Source: Verrucomicrobiota bacterium (GTDB taxonomy: Bacteria; Verrucomicrobiota; Lentisphaeria; JABSQK01; JAJFLO01). Taken from it: a DNA stretch of 37,435 nucleotides. A model generated the notes under the pieces. It was not told where the DNA came from and did no database searches. It saw only the letters and a list, made by a program, of their open reading frames with translations. The translations under genes were made by a program, and so were the position numbers. The stretch is from positions 1 through 37,435 of the forward strand of contig JAJFLQ010000183.1 in NCBI GenBank assembly GCA_021772615.1, in the 5' to 3' direction. This document shows positions 1-8,318 of this stretch, in pieces (the first letter of the stretch is position 1; each line of letters begins with the position of its first letter).

Positions 1-72
1 GCCGCCTGGGTCGCCGGCACTGCACTCCCCAAAGGAATTCGGATCATTCCCCAGCCGGATGCCGACGAATAG
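1..72 (+). CDS. 3' end of an upstream gene, probably the RND periplasmic adaptor (partial)
   Basis: An open frame enters from the left edge and ends at TAG 70-72, giving 23 residues (AAWVAGTALPKGIRIIPQPD followed by ADE). The fragment is too short to identify by itself. The RND permease starts 11 bases further on, and in such operons the periplasmic adaptor (HlyD/MFP family) usually lies directly upstream, so that is the likely identity. This is inference from position only. Confidence 0.5.
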   Translation, partial: AAWVAGTALPKGIRIIPQPDADE

Positions 73-83
73 TGCCGGATGCC

Positions 84-3000
84 ATGAAATCATTCATCCG
101 TTTCAATCTTCGCCAAAGCGTACTCTACAACGTTGTCTTCGTTGCTCTGGTGGTGTTCAGCGCCGTATTTGCGCTCCCGGATATGCCGATCGATCGGTAC
201 CCGAACATTGCGTTTGGCGAGGCGATCGTGCAGACCCGGTACCCGGGCGCATCTCCAGAGGAAGTCGAACGCCTGGTCACCGATGTGATCGAGGAGAGCC
301 TCAGGGGCATGGAAGATCTGGAATACGTTCGGTCGCGATCGATCGCGGGCGAGTCGCAGGTCTACATCAAGTTCGACGACGACACGGATTACGACGGCCT
401 CTACGACGAGTTGCGGTTTCGTGTTCTTGCTGTGCAGAATCAATTGCCGATCGTCAATGGCGATCCGCTTACACCGCGTATCAACGAGGTCGATGTCGAC
501 GAATGGCTGCCTGTCGTTCAGGTCAATCTTATAGCCGCCGACCCTGCAGCGCTGATTTCCAAACGCAGCCTTGCCCTCCTCGCCAAGGATCTACGCGACG
601 AAATCGAACAGATTGACGGTGTGAAAAGTGTGATCATCGCCGGTGAAGAGGCCGAACAATTCGTCGTCGCGCTCAATCCTGCGCGGCTCGAACAGCATCG
701 GCTCACCGTTGCTGATGTCGTAGCCTCGTTGCGGGATGCCGGTGTAGCGCCACCTGCCGGTATCGTCGATACCGGTTACGGCGAGCGCCTAATTCGTGTC
801 GACAATCGATTCAGGACACGCGATGACGTGTTGACTGTCGTGCTTCGTGTTGACGGCGCAGGCAACCGCATCACCGTTGGTGATCTGGTCGATCATGACG
901 ACACCGGCATGCAGCGTATCGAGGGTTCCGTCATCGCCACGGTCAATGGACGTGATACCGTTGCCTGCAAGGTGTTGAAGAAGCGGTCGGCAAACTCCAT
1001 TCGACTCAAGGGCGAAATCGACGGCGTGATCGAGCGCTTCATCGCTGCCAATTCACGTCATCAGGTCGCAGCCGTTGCGACACTCGACAGTTCCGTCGAG
1101 ATTCGAAACGGCCTTGGCGTACTCGCCGACAACCTCATGCTATCGGTTGTCCTTGTTCTGGCGCTGTTGTTTCTTTTCATGTCCAATCGGTCGCGGAGCA
1201 TGACGATATTTGTTCTGTTCGCAGGACTGGCGGCGGCGTTCACCGTGGGACTCAGCGACAATTTCACTGTGAAAATCGCGGCAATAGCGGCCTTGACGCT
1301 GTTCGTATTCTTTACCTGTCGTGCGGCGATTCTTACCGTGTCCGGAATTGTCTTTAGCTTCCTCGGCAGCCTGATGGTGTTTCATCTGCTGGACAAGAGC
1401 ATAAACGAACTCTCGCTGCTCGGCTTTGTGCTCGTCATCGGCATTGTTGTCGACGACGCCATAGTCGTTATCGAAAACATTCAGCGTCTGCGGGAAACCG
1501 GAAAATCACTGATGTCCTCGGTTGTAGACGGTACCGCCGAAGTGTTCTTGCCGGTCTTCAGCGCTACACTCACGACCATGGCGGCGTTTCTACCGTTGCT
1601 GCTGATGACCGGTTCCGTTGGTGATTTTTTCTCGTTGGTACCCATCGCCGTCTGTGTGGCGCTTGCAATAAGCCTTGTAGAATGCCTGATTGTCCTGCCG
1701 CTGCATGTTGTGGACCTGGAAAGACTGCTCGGGCCCGACAGGTCGGCCGCCACACGACCGGCGCAGGGCCTTATTCCTGTTTACGGCGGGATTACCGGGC
1801 GTTTCTCACGTATCTACGATCGACTGTTGCGGTGGAACCTGTCGCATCCGTATCTTACAGTGACGTTTTCCGCCATTCTGTTTTTTCTCGCGGTTGGAAT
1901 CATAATAGTGCCTGCATTCGGCTATCGGCCGATATTGAAGGTCGTTTTCTTTCCCGATGATACCTCAAAGCTTGTGACCTCGATCCGAATGCCGGCCGGC
2001 GCACCTCTGGCCGAAACCGACCGTGTAGTCCGCGACGTGTCCCGGTTTCTCGTCGAACGTGGCACGGGATTCATCGCCAACACCACCGGCACCGCAGGTA
2101 TGCTTGTCGACCGCAATTACAAACCGTTGCGCAGCCGCCAGTACGGTAGCATTCAGGTGGAGCTTCCGCCGCGCGAGATCCGAGAGTTTGACGATTCCCG
2201 GCTTTTTATCCGCGAACTCCGGGCCGAGGTCGAGGCGAAGTTTGAGCATAACGGTGTAGATCTCGAACTTACCGCGGCGCCCGACGGACCACCCATTGGC
2301 GAACCGGTAAACGTGCGGGTCGCCGGTCGCGACGATGCCACTGTATTCGCAGCCGCAGAGGCGTTGTTGGCGCATCTCAACGCGGAGTCCGGCAAAGGCG
2401 GAGCGGTCCAGGGACTCATCGATATACGACACGACCGTAACCTGTTAACAGAAGTCGTCTCGTTTCATCCCGACCGCGACAGGGTGTCGCTTTTTGACTT
2501 ACGTGAACGCGACGTACAGGCGTTCGTGGCAGACGCACTCGACGGCGCCTATGTCGGCGACTATCGCAGGATCGACAAAGACGTGCCTGTACGCGTGCGC
2601 ATGAGCCGCCTACATATTCGTGAGCCGGCCGATATTCTGGGCGTGCCGATCGCCAACGATGCCGACGGGCGCCTCGTTCGGTTCGGCGATGTCGGCACGA
2701 TTTCGGTGTCGCAAACGCCGGCCACGCTCGTGCGCCGGGATTTCAGGCGGGTTATCAACGTCGTGGCAAATCTCCACGAAGATGCACCAATCGGCGCGGT
2801 AGATGCTGCGCGCCATATCCGGGGCTGGTTCGACATTCATGCCGATCGCTTTCCGGGCGTTACCATTGCGTTCGGCGGCGAATCCGAGAGCACAGCAAAG
2901 AGCTACCGCAGCCTTGCCCTGGCGTTCGGCATCGCGATAGTGCTCATCTACACCGTGTTGGCGACCCAGTTCAACAGCTATCTGCAGCCGTTTCTTATCA

Positions 3001-3473
3001 TGTCGAACATCATATTCAGTTTCACCGGCGTCATCCTCGTAATGTCGGCTTTCAGCATTGCAGTCCGCATGATGCCGGAAGGATCCATTGCTATCGAGCG
3101 CTCGTTGATTACGGTGCAGGGGTTTATTGCGATCGTAGGCTTGACCGGGCTGGTAATAAACGATGGCATTGTGTTGATCGATTTCATCAATCAACGGCTG
3201 GCGGACGGATTGCCGCTTCGTGAGGCCTTGGTTACGGCCGGTCATCAGCGTATGCGCCCGATCTTCATGACCACGGCGACCACCATCGCCGGGCTCCTGC
3301 CGATGGCGATCGGAATACCCGCGTTCAATGTGACCTGGGGACCGTTCGCCACGTGTTTCATTGCCGGGTTGACCGTGAGCACCACGATGACCCTACTGGT
3401 TGTTCCGGTACTCTTCGAGATTCTCGAAAGCCTGCGTCGCCGGCCCCGCGCCCACGCAACCAACGCTGCCTAA
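84..3473 (+). CDS. RND-family efflux transporter permease (AcrB/HAE1-like)
   Basis: Inner-membrane proton-driven pump subunit expected to work with an adaptor and a TolC-type channel. The 1129-residue protein has the duplicated RND layout: an N-terminal TM followed by a large periplasmic loop, a membrane block around residues 355-545, a second periplasmic loop, and a final membrane block from about 955. The TM4 motif IGIVVDDAIVVIEN contains the Asp pair (about D457-D458) equivalent to the proton-relay aspartates of AcrB, and the matching C-terminal motif is VINDGIVLIDFINQ. I chose ATG 84; a GTG at 72 overlapping the upstream stop is the alternative. It is longer than AcrB (about 1050 residues), partly through an extra hydrophobic segment at about 370-412. 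The substrate cannot be read from the sequence. A TolC-like gene lies about 9.7 kb downstream. Confidence 0.95.
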   Translation: MKSFIRFNLRQSVLYNVVFVALVVFSAVFALPDMPIDRYPNIAFGEAIVQTRYPGASPEEVERLVTDVIEESLRGMEDLEYVRSRSIAGESQVYIKFDDDTDYDGLYDELRFRVLAVQNQLPIVNGDPLTPRINEVDVDEWLPVVQVNLIAADPAALISKRSLALLAKDLRDEIEQIDGVKSVIIAGEEAEQFVVALNPARLEQHRLTVADVVASLRDAGVAPPAGIVDTGYGERLIRVDNRFRTRDDVLTVVLRVDGAGNRITVGDLVDHDDTGMQRIEGSVIATVNGRDTVACKVLKKRSANSIRLKGEIDGVIERFIAANSRHQVAAVATLDSSVEIRNGLGVLADNLMLSVVLVLALLFLFMSNRSRSMTIFVLFAGLAAAFTVGLSDNFTVKIAAIAALTLFVFFTCRAAILTVSGIVFSFLGSLMVFHLLDKSINELSLLGFVLVIGIVVDDAIVVIENIQRLRETGKSLMSSVVDGTAEVFLPVFSATLTTMAAFLPLLLMTGSVGDFFSLVPIAVCVALAISLVECLIVLPLHVVDLERLLGPDRSAATRPAQGLIPVYGGITGRFSRIYDRLLRWNLSHPYLTVTFSAILFFLAVGIIIVPAFGYRPILKVVFFPDDTSKLVTSIRMPAGAPLAETDRVVRDVSRFLVERGTGFIANTTGTAGMLVDRNYKPLRSRQYGSIQVELPPREIREFDDSRLFIRELRAEVEAKFEHNGVDLELTAAPDGPPIGEPVNVRVAGRDDATVFAAAEALLAHLNAESGKGGAVQGLIDIRHDRNLLTEVVSFHPDRDRVSLFDLRERDVQAFVADALDGAYVGDYRRIDKDVPVRVRMSRLHIREPADILGVPIANDADGRLVRFGDVGTISVSQTPATLVRRDFRRVINVVANLHEDAPIGAVDAARHIRGWFDIHADRFPGVTIAFGGESESTAKSYRSLALAFGIAIVLIYTVLATQFNSYLQPFLIMSNIIFSFTGVILVMSAFSIAVRMMPEGSIAIERSLITVQGFIAIVGLTGLVINDGIVLIDFINQRLADGLPLREALVTAGHQRMRPIFMTTATTIAGLLPMAIGIPAFNVTWGPFATCFIAGLTVSTTMTLLVVPVLFEILESLRRRPRAHATNAA

Positions 3474-4027
3474 ACGCACCTTCGTTTCTAGGATATCGCA
3501 ATTATTTCCACAATCGTGTGCGGCGCCGATGTTGCAAGTCCGGCGATCCACGATAGAGTCCTACGAAGCGGGGAGTCCTGCATGTACGTGATGGATAGTG
3601 CAGTGCGGGAGGGCGCCTTGAAGCGCTAATCTATCAGGATAATCACTTGTAATGAAGAAAATCATCCAGATCACGACTCACGAGCAACAGGCCAAAGACG
3701 ATAAGAAGTTCTGGCATTCCCAGACATCTAATTACCGGCTAGATGCACTCGAAAGACTGCGTCTGTAGGCGGGTAATTTTCTATATGAATATCCAGCAAT
3801 ATAAAATAGATTTACATTTGCCTATATCTTCAGGAATGAGTTGGTCAATCAATTCTAACAAAAGGTATAGTGGATAAGGTCTCAGCTATTGCATTAGACA
3901 CTTTTGCATCGGTCGATTACATACTAGACAATCGATGTCTGGCACAAGAACTATAACCAGTCGCTGGACACTAACGGAGATCCCGCTAGCTTCACCTCCG
4001 TACGTCAGTCTATCGTTGGGAGCAGAA
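3474..4027. other. Mostly non-coding AT-rich spacer at the start of the accessory region
   Basis: After the RND gene the sequence becomes clearly AT-richer. The only coding trace is the small broken gene at 3652-3804. No convincing terminator follows the RND stop, and no tRNA, direct repeat or integrase fragment was recognised. The join near 3474-3650 is where a boundary of the inserted region would be expected. Confidence 0.5.
3652..3804 (+). pseudogene. Remnant of a small soluble gene, interrupted by TAG
   Basis: ATG 3652 opens 38 codons (MKKIITIT-like start, here MKKIIQITTHEQQAKDDKKF, then a W and the segment NYRLDALERLRL) to TAG 3766-3768. Reading through that TAG in the same frame gives AGNFLYEYPAI before TAA 3802-3804. 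The pattern of charged start, a W-H-S-Q-T stretch, RLDALERLR and then FLYEYP recalls short proteins encoded next to minimal nucleotidyltransferases; this is recollection and not certain. CAG to TAG is the simplest lesion. No partner gene follows. Confidence 0.4.
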
Positions 4028-4507
4028 ATGATATCAACCAAATTCGCAATTGCTTTGGCCATAGCACTCTTATGGACCATCGTCTTTTCGATGACCAACC
4101 ACTATCCAATACGGTCCTTACGGAATTTAGGGATTTTGGCTAGTTACGTGATTGGGATCGCAATGATTTTTAATACTGATTTTAGGAAGGCTGCTGTTAC
4201 TTGGATAATGTTTGGACTCATCGGTGGATTTTTGTATATGGGATATGAATTGCTCGCTAATTTGAGAGCGAAGAATCCCGGCGATAGGGTGCCGGTATCA
4301 ATTTCGAATTTGGTATATGGTCCTTTAGTATGGCCGATCATGGCCCCAGAAGCTATCGAATACACGCTTTCCGACTTGGGGATTTTGAAAGTATCAGATG
4401 GTACAACCGGTTCAATTGGAGACGGACAGAATGCAGAATCCCAACCAGGCACTGGATCTGATGGATATTCCACTGGCGCGTCGTCCGGTAGATCTGTTAA
4501 TCGTTAG
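4028..4507 (+). CDS. Hypothetical membrane protein
   Basis: A 159-residue protein with three predicted membrane segments in its first half (about residues 4-22, 29-47 and 56-75) and a polar Gly/Ser/Asp-rich C-terminal tail (about 125-159). I do not recognise a family. ATG 4028 is chosen because a GGGAG ribosome-binding site lies six bases upstream; a longer frame upstream (from 3935) has no such signal and reads unlike protein. The next gene starts 9 bases after the stop, so the two are probably co-transcribed. Base composition is AT-richer than the flanking efflux genes. Confidence 0.65.
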   Translation: MISTKFAIALAIALLWTIVFSMTNHYPIRSLRNLGILASYVIGIAMIFNTDFRKAAVTWIMFGLIGGFLYMGYELLANLRAKNPGDRVPVSISNLVYGPLVWPIMAPEAIEYTLSDLGILKVSDGTTGSIGDGQNAESQPGTGSDGYSTGASSGRSVNR

Positions 4508-4516
4508 GATGAAGAA

Positions 4517-5227
4517 ATGGCACGAACCGCAATTGTTCTAATAGGAAAGCTACTTGACGTCGCTCCTTATACCGACCAGTCACCTGGTTTCCTGGCAAGG
4601 ACTTTCAGGATGAAAACGCACCCATATCTTGGCGAAGATAGTGAAGGTAAACAGATAAAAATATATAACCCGAGACCAATCAATAGATTTTATGACTTTA
4701 TATTGCAGAAAGTTCGCCTGAGAATTGGTTCACCAAATGAAAGCAGCAAAAGGGTATTTGACGGTTATATATCCCTTGATATCGCGGATCTATCAATATT
4801 CGAATCTGAGAAATCAATTTTTATTACTTTGGTTTTTTCCGGTTGTGCCGGGATGGCTGAGACCTCTAATGTGGTGCTCGCACATTGGCTCCAAAAGGTA
4901 TTAATTGATTATCGAACAGAATGCGAAGACTTTTTGATTAATGAGAACCATTTTGAGTTACGCGACTTCGAACAGTGTTTCGTAAACGAGATAATAATTG
5001 CGACTAAGTCCTATGGTTACGGGATCCTAAACAAGAATTTTGTGCTAGACGAAGCAGACGGATTTGAGTCGATTTTAGAATTCGATAAGGCGTATCTGGA
5101 GAATCTTGATGATCCGGAAGCATTTTATTCAACGGTCAATAAACAGTTTGCCAATTTCGCCAGCATAACATCTTGCCAATGTCAATATTGTAATCCTAAC
5201 TCGCAAGAAAAAGATATCGAACCCTAA
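4517..5227 (+). CDS. Hypothetical soluble protein with a Cys-rich C-terminus
   Basis: A 236-residue protein with no signal peptide or membrane segment and no family I recognise. It is rich in Phe, Ile, Asp and Glu. Near the C-terminus SCQCQYCNP gives a CxCxxC cluster that could bind a metal. ATG 4517 follows an AGGA element at a suitable distance. The TAA stop overlaps an ATG (TAATG at 5225-5229) that starts the decayed zinc-ribbon gene, so the two were probably translationally coupled once. Codon use is AT-rich, as in the preceding gene. Confidence 0.6.
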   Translation: MARTAIVLIGKLLDVAPYTDQSPGFLARTFRMKTHPYLGEDSEGKQIKIYNPRPINRFYDFILQKVRLRIGSPNESSKRVFDGYISLDIADLSIFESEKSIFITLVFSGCAGMAETSNVVLAHWLQKVLIDYRTECEDFLINENHFELRDFEQCFVNEIIIATKSYGYGILNKNFVLDEADGFESILEFDKAYLENLDDPEAFYSTVNKQFANFASITSCQCQYCNPNSQEKDIEP

Positions 5228-5924
5228 TGATCGAATTCATTCAATGTCCGTTGTGCACCACGAAACTTTAGCTTTTTTGAGCTGCCGTAAATGTGGGTAT
5301 CCAGTCAAATGTGTGTTGGATGAAGATGGATAAATTAAACGTTTACTGCAGTAAAAAAGTATCAGAAAACAAACTGATGGAGATAATCTAACTCTACATG
5401 TTTCAAATCTAGGCAGAGGAGATTTTGAACATCTTATCATAGGTCATGTGGAAGTTGCAGGAGAGGTAATCTCTATTGACAATTGCCGCCTAGATGGCAT
5501 CGGCATACGAGGATATCGGCGGTACGCAAAAGGGAAGTACTCAGAGGTGGTAGTCGGCATCGCTCGTTACAAAAAGAAGAGCGAGGCTGATCAGGAGATG
5601 TTTCGCATAGACTAGCAAAACCCGAACCGGAACAAGAATCGGACAAAGTTCGGCATACGTTGGACAGATGTTGAGTCTCTTGTGTCGGCTATTCGAGAAG
5701 AATGTCCTCAACCGTTTCCAGCTCTTCTGCAACCGTGTCTTCATGGTAAACAAGGTCTCTGGTTCATAGACGGTTGCAGGAGATTCATCGCGCATGTAGA
5801 AGCGCCGGTTACGCAGTTCAATGTCGGGATCATAAGGGAAGCTGATAAAGTATTATTTTGGGGCTTGACCTTGTTCTTGAATTATATCTTTTTTATAACA
5901 AGTTGCTTGTGGCTTTCTTGCTAG
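5227..5924 (+). pseudogene. Decayed zinc-ribbon protein gene (frameshift plus in-frame stops)
   Basis: ATG 5227, overlapping the upstream stop, encodes MIEFIQCPLCTTKL and then TAG 5269-5271. In a second frame (positions divisible by three, from about 5244) a complementary pair appears in LAFLSCRKCGYPVKC, so one frameshift would restore a CPLC...CRKC four-cysteine ribbon. That second frame stays open to 5924 except for TAA 5331, TAA 5352 and TAG 5613. Its long middle part (GRGDFEHLIIGHVEVAGEV through RYKKKSEADQEMF) looks like real protein, and the last part (from FGIRWTDVESLVSAIREE) may belong to the same gene or a neighbour. I infer one gene with multiple lesions, not a functional product. 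Confidence 0.5.
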
Positions 5925-6075
5925 AAAAAATAGGCCGTTATATTCTATTTTGATGTCGTTTTTTTGTTCTTACATAAGGGAGACGCGAGGGTGCCTCATG
6001 ATCGATGCTGTGCCGGAAGGCGGCTGAATTTGGCCTGTTTTTAGTCCCAGCTTAAGTGGAAATCGCTCTTTGGAG

Positions 6076-6156
6076 TTCGTGTGTCTTTCGTGTCTTTCGT
6101 AGGCAACATTACGAAGCGATTGGATAGCCCACGAAACATACGAAAGGCACGAAAAT
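6076..6156. repeat. Inverted pair of CTTTCGTG-type repeats
   Basis: Positions 6076-6103 carry tandem forms of TTCGTGTSTTTCGT. Positions 6128-6156 carry the same motif on the other strand (CACGAAACATACGAAAGGCA followed by CGAAAA). About 25 bases separate the arms. The rest of 5925-6292 has no gene. Short CACGAAA/TTTCGTG arrays of this kind occur as dispersed intergenic repeats in many environmental genomes; the copies here are imperfect. Confidence 0.55.
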
Positions 6157-6292
6157 TGAATATTGTGAGAGGGTTGATAGGTCGATACCATCAATAATCC
6201 AGAAACGCTATACGAAAATGCGGACAAGCGAATGCACTCAATCCTCCAACCGCCGCGCTCCAAGAGGATGAGTGATTCAGGTCATTGGGGAA

Positions 6293-6664
6293 ATGAAAAA
6301 GCGGATGTCAATCCATCTTGTAGTCGCACTATTGGTTGCTGTCATTGGCACGGGAGCCTATGGTGCCTTCACCGTTTTGAAGAAGATTGAGGAGGCCACG
6401 GGAGTCGCTGTATACACCGCACTCGGGGCACATTCACGAATTTTGGAATACGCGAAGACGACCGGAAACTTCGAATATATGCTTGAGGCACAGGATGCGG
6501 TGACACGATTGGAACGTGAAGTAGCCATCTGGCACGATGCCGCGTCAATATACTCATTTGACATGAAGTTGTTCGAAAGGCATCGGCAAGCAGGATACGA
6601 AACAACAGATCGAAATATTGCAGAGGGGATGGAACCGTTTGCCCACCTAAAGAAAGTCCCCTAA
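6293..6664 (+). CDS. Hypothetical protein with one N-terminal membrane anchor
   Basis: A 123-residue protein from ATG 6293. Residues about 6-26 form one hydrophobic segment after a basic start (MKKRMS), so the rest (an acidic, helical domain rich in Ala, Glu and Arg) probably sits outside the cytoplasmic membrane. I recognise no family. GTG 6272 and ATG 6305 are other possible starts. The ribosome-binding site is weak. It stands alone, with repeats upstream and a 120-base gap downstream. Confidence 0.5.
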   Translation: MKKRMSIHLVVALLVAVIGTGAYGAFTVLKKIEEATGVAVYTALGAHSRILEYAKTTGNFEYMLEAQDAVTRLEREVAIWHDAASIYSFDMKLFERHRQAGYETTDRNIAEGMEPFAHLKKVP

Positions 6665-6784
6665 CCAGATAATTGATCCAATTCCCATACTCGCGCGCGG
6701 CTCGCATAGGAAGTGATGATTTATTACGTTATGTATTTCCAATCGCGAATTCGTAAAGCCAACCACAGAAAATAGGTATTGGAT

Positions 6785-7168
6785 ATGAAGCCGGAAATTT
6801 CTGGAGGCCTAGTGCACGAATTGCCCGTTGATTTGGCTAAGGCTTTAGCTGAAAAAGACATAATTTGCACTTGGGAAGCCTTGTCGGCAATTGGCCGTAA
6901 CGAATTTATTTGTTGGGTTGAAGATGCCAAACAAGAGAAGACTAGAGTAAAGCGGATTATTCGAGCTACTGAGGAGCTTCTAGACGGGAAAAAGCGACCT
7001 TGCTGCTGGGTAGGGTGTATACATCGCACGGACAAGAAGCCTAGCAAATGGCAACAGGATGTTTTGATAGACAAAAAAATCAGTAAAAAAGCCAACACAT
7101 CCAATGCCCCAAAGGCCGCCGTTGCGAAGCTTTCAGTGGAAGTTAGAAATGATTTCAAGCATTTCTGA
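6785..7168 (+). CDS. YdeI/OmpD-associated family protein (C-terminal domain type)
   Basis: A 127-residue soluble protein. The middle holds the signature of the bacteriocin-protection YdeI/OmpD-associated family: NEFICWVEDAKQEKTRVKRI, then EELLDGKKRPCCWVGC. Family members usually have this helical domain alone or after a DUF1905 beta-barrel; here it is alone. The biochemical role is not established, and the name comes from an E. coli gene linked to antimicrobial-peptide tolerance. ATG 6785 is preferred, with AGG eight bases upstream. The C-terminal Lys-rich tail runs 20 bases into the start of the HEAT-repeat gene, so the two are likely translated together. Confidence 0.75.
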   Translation: MKPEISGGLVHELPVDLAKALAEKDIICTWEALSAIGRNEFICWVEDAKQEKTRVKRIIRATEELLDGKKRPCCWVGCIHRTDKKPSKWQQDVLIDKKISKKANTSNAPKAAVAKLSVEVRNDFKHF

Positions 7169-7658
7169 AATATTGGCGTCGAAGTTGACCGCGAAGAAGA
7201 AGGCCAAAGCGATCGCGGATGCGTTGTTGAGCGGGACGCTGAAACCTGAAGCTCTCTTAGAAATTAGCCCGACGCCGACGGACGCGGAGCTTGCGATCCT
7301 AATGGAATCACTTGAAGGCGCTACTCGAAAGAATCCGGCATTGGCAAACGACAAGCTATTTACACTCCTCGTTGAGAGCCTTAGCCACACGGCGCCGCGC
7401 GTACAGTGGGAAGCCGCACGAACGATCAGTAATGTTGCTAGCCGGCATGCTGAGCGTCTTGGGCCGGCCGTCCACACACTCCTGGAGAATACGACTAACG
7501 ACGGTACGGTTGTGCGCTGGGCCACTGCGCAAGCACTCGCCGCCATCTTGCGAGTGGGGTATAAAGATAACAACTTCCGGGCAAGATTGAAGGAAATTGC
7601 TGCAAGCGAACAAGATGAGGGCGTGCGCCGAGTGTATGACAAGGCGCTTCTTTCTTGA
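7149..7658 (+). CDS. HEAT-repeat-like protein
   Basis: A 169-residue all-helical protein. The central part carries repeats of HEAT/armadillo type: VQWEAARTISNVASRHAERL followed by VVRWATAQALAAILRVG and a third helix pair ending in VRRVYDKALLS. Such proteins are usually scaffolds for protein-protein binding; no enzymatic residues are seen. ATG 7149 has a GGAAG element seven bases upstream and overlaps the YdeI-like gene by 20 bases. Composition is somewhat more GC-rich than the genes at 4-5 kb, which suggests the accessory stretch is a patchwork. Confidence 0.7.
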   Translation: MISSISEILASKLTAKKKAKAIADALLSGTLKPEALLEISPTPTDAELAILMESLEGATRKNPALANDKLFTLLVESLSHTAPRVQWEAARTISNVASRHAERLGPAVHTLLENTTNDGTVVRWATAQALAAILRVGYKDNNFRARLKEIAASEQDEGVRRVYDKALLS

Positions 7659-7702
7659 GCCGCGTATAAAAGCGAAAACACTAATTTCAACGGAGCGGTG
7701 AC

Positions 7703-8188
7703 ATGACGCATATTGCAAAGAACACCATCTGCCTCTGGTACGACGACGGCGCCGAGGACGCTGCGCAATTTTACGCCAAAACATTTCCCGATTCGTCGGT
7801 CCGTGCGGTACATCGCGCTCCCGGGGAAAATCCATCGGGAAAAGAAGGAGACATATTGACTGTCGAGTTCACTGTCCTGGGTATCCCGTGCCTCGGTCTC
7901 AACGGCGGCCCCATGTTCAAGCACTGCGAAGCGTTCTCGTTTCAGGTTGCGACTGAAAACCAAGTCGAAACTGATCGCTACTGGAACGCGATAGTTGGCA
8001 ACGGCGGTCAGGAGAGCGAGTGTGGCTGGTGCAAGGACAAATGGGGTGTCTCGTGGCAAATTACGCCGATAGCGTTGACGAAAGCATATACTAGTCCCGA
8101 TCGCCTGGCCGCAAAACGGGCTTTTGACGCGATGATGACGATGAAGAAAATCGACATTGCTGCTATCGAGGCGGCATTTCGCGGATAA
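7703..8188 (+). CDS. VOC-superfamily protein, PhnB/3-dmu-9_3-mt type
   Basis: A 161-residue protein of the glyoxalase/bleomycin-resistance fold. The start (NTICLWYDDGAEDAAQFYAK followed by TFPDS) and the segment GDILTVEFTVLGIPCLGLNG are typical of the PhnB-like family. ESECGWCKDKWGVSWQITP is the family's characteristic C-terminal strand. Members are often annotated 3-demethylubiquinone-9 3-methyltransferase, a name not supported by biochemistry; most have unknown substrates. ATG 7703 has GGAG upstream. No functional link to its neighbours is visible. Confidence 0.88.
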   Translation: MTHIAKNTICLWYDDGAEDAAQFYAKTFPDSSVRAVHRAPGENPSGKEGDILTVEFTVLGIPCLGLNGGPMFKHCEAFSFQVATENQVETDRYWNAIVGNGGQESECGWCKDKWGVSWQITPIALTKAYTSPDRLAAKRAFDAMMTMKKIDIAAIEAAFRG

Positions 8189-8318
8189 GATGTGGGGGGT
8201 CTAACGCTCCGCTTAGCCGACAACTTTTTCGTTGTGTGCTTTGTGTTTAATAACACAAAAACCTCGACTCCAAAACTGCAGATTAACGGCGCGGTGGGTG
8301 CATAAACTAGGGAGAAGT

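Noticed and set aside
1965..2432. Antisense open frame of 155 codons within the RND gene.
   Set aside because: It lies wholly inside a well-supported coding region; a codon-bias artefact.
7133..8059. Long antisense open frame (308 codons) across the HEAT and VOC genes.
   Set aside because: It spans two genes with recognised domains on the plus strand and has no protein-like features of its own.
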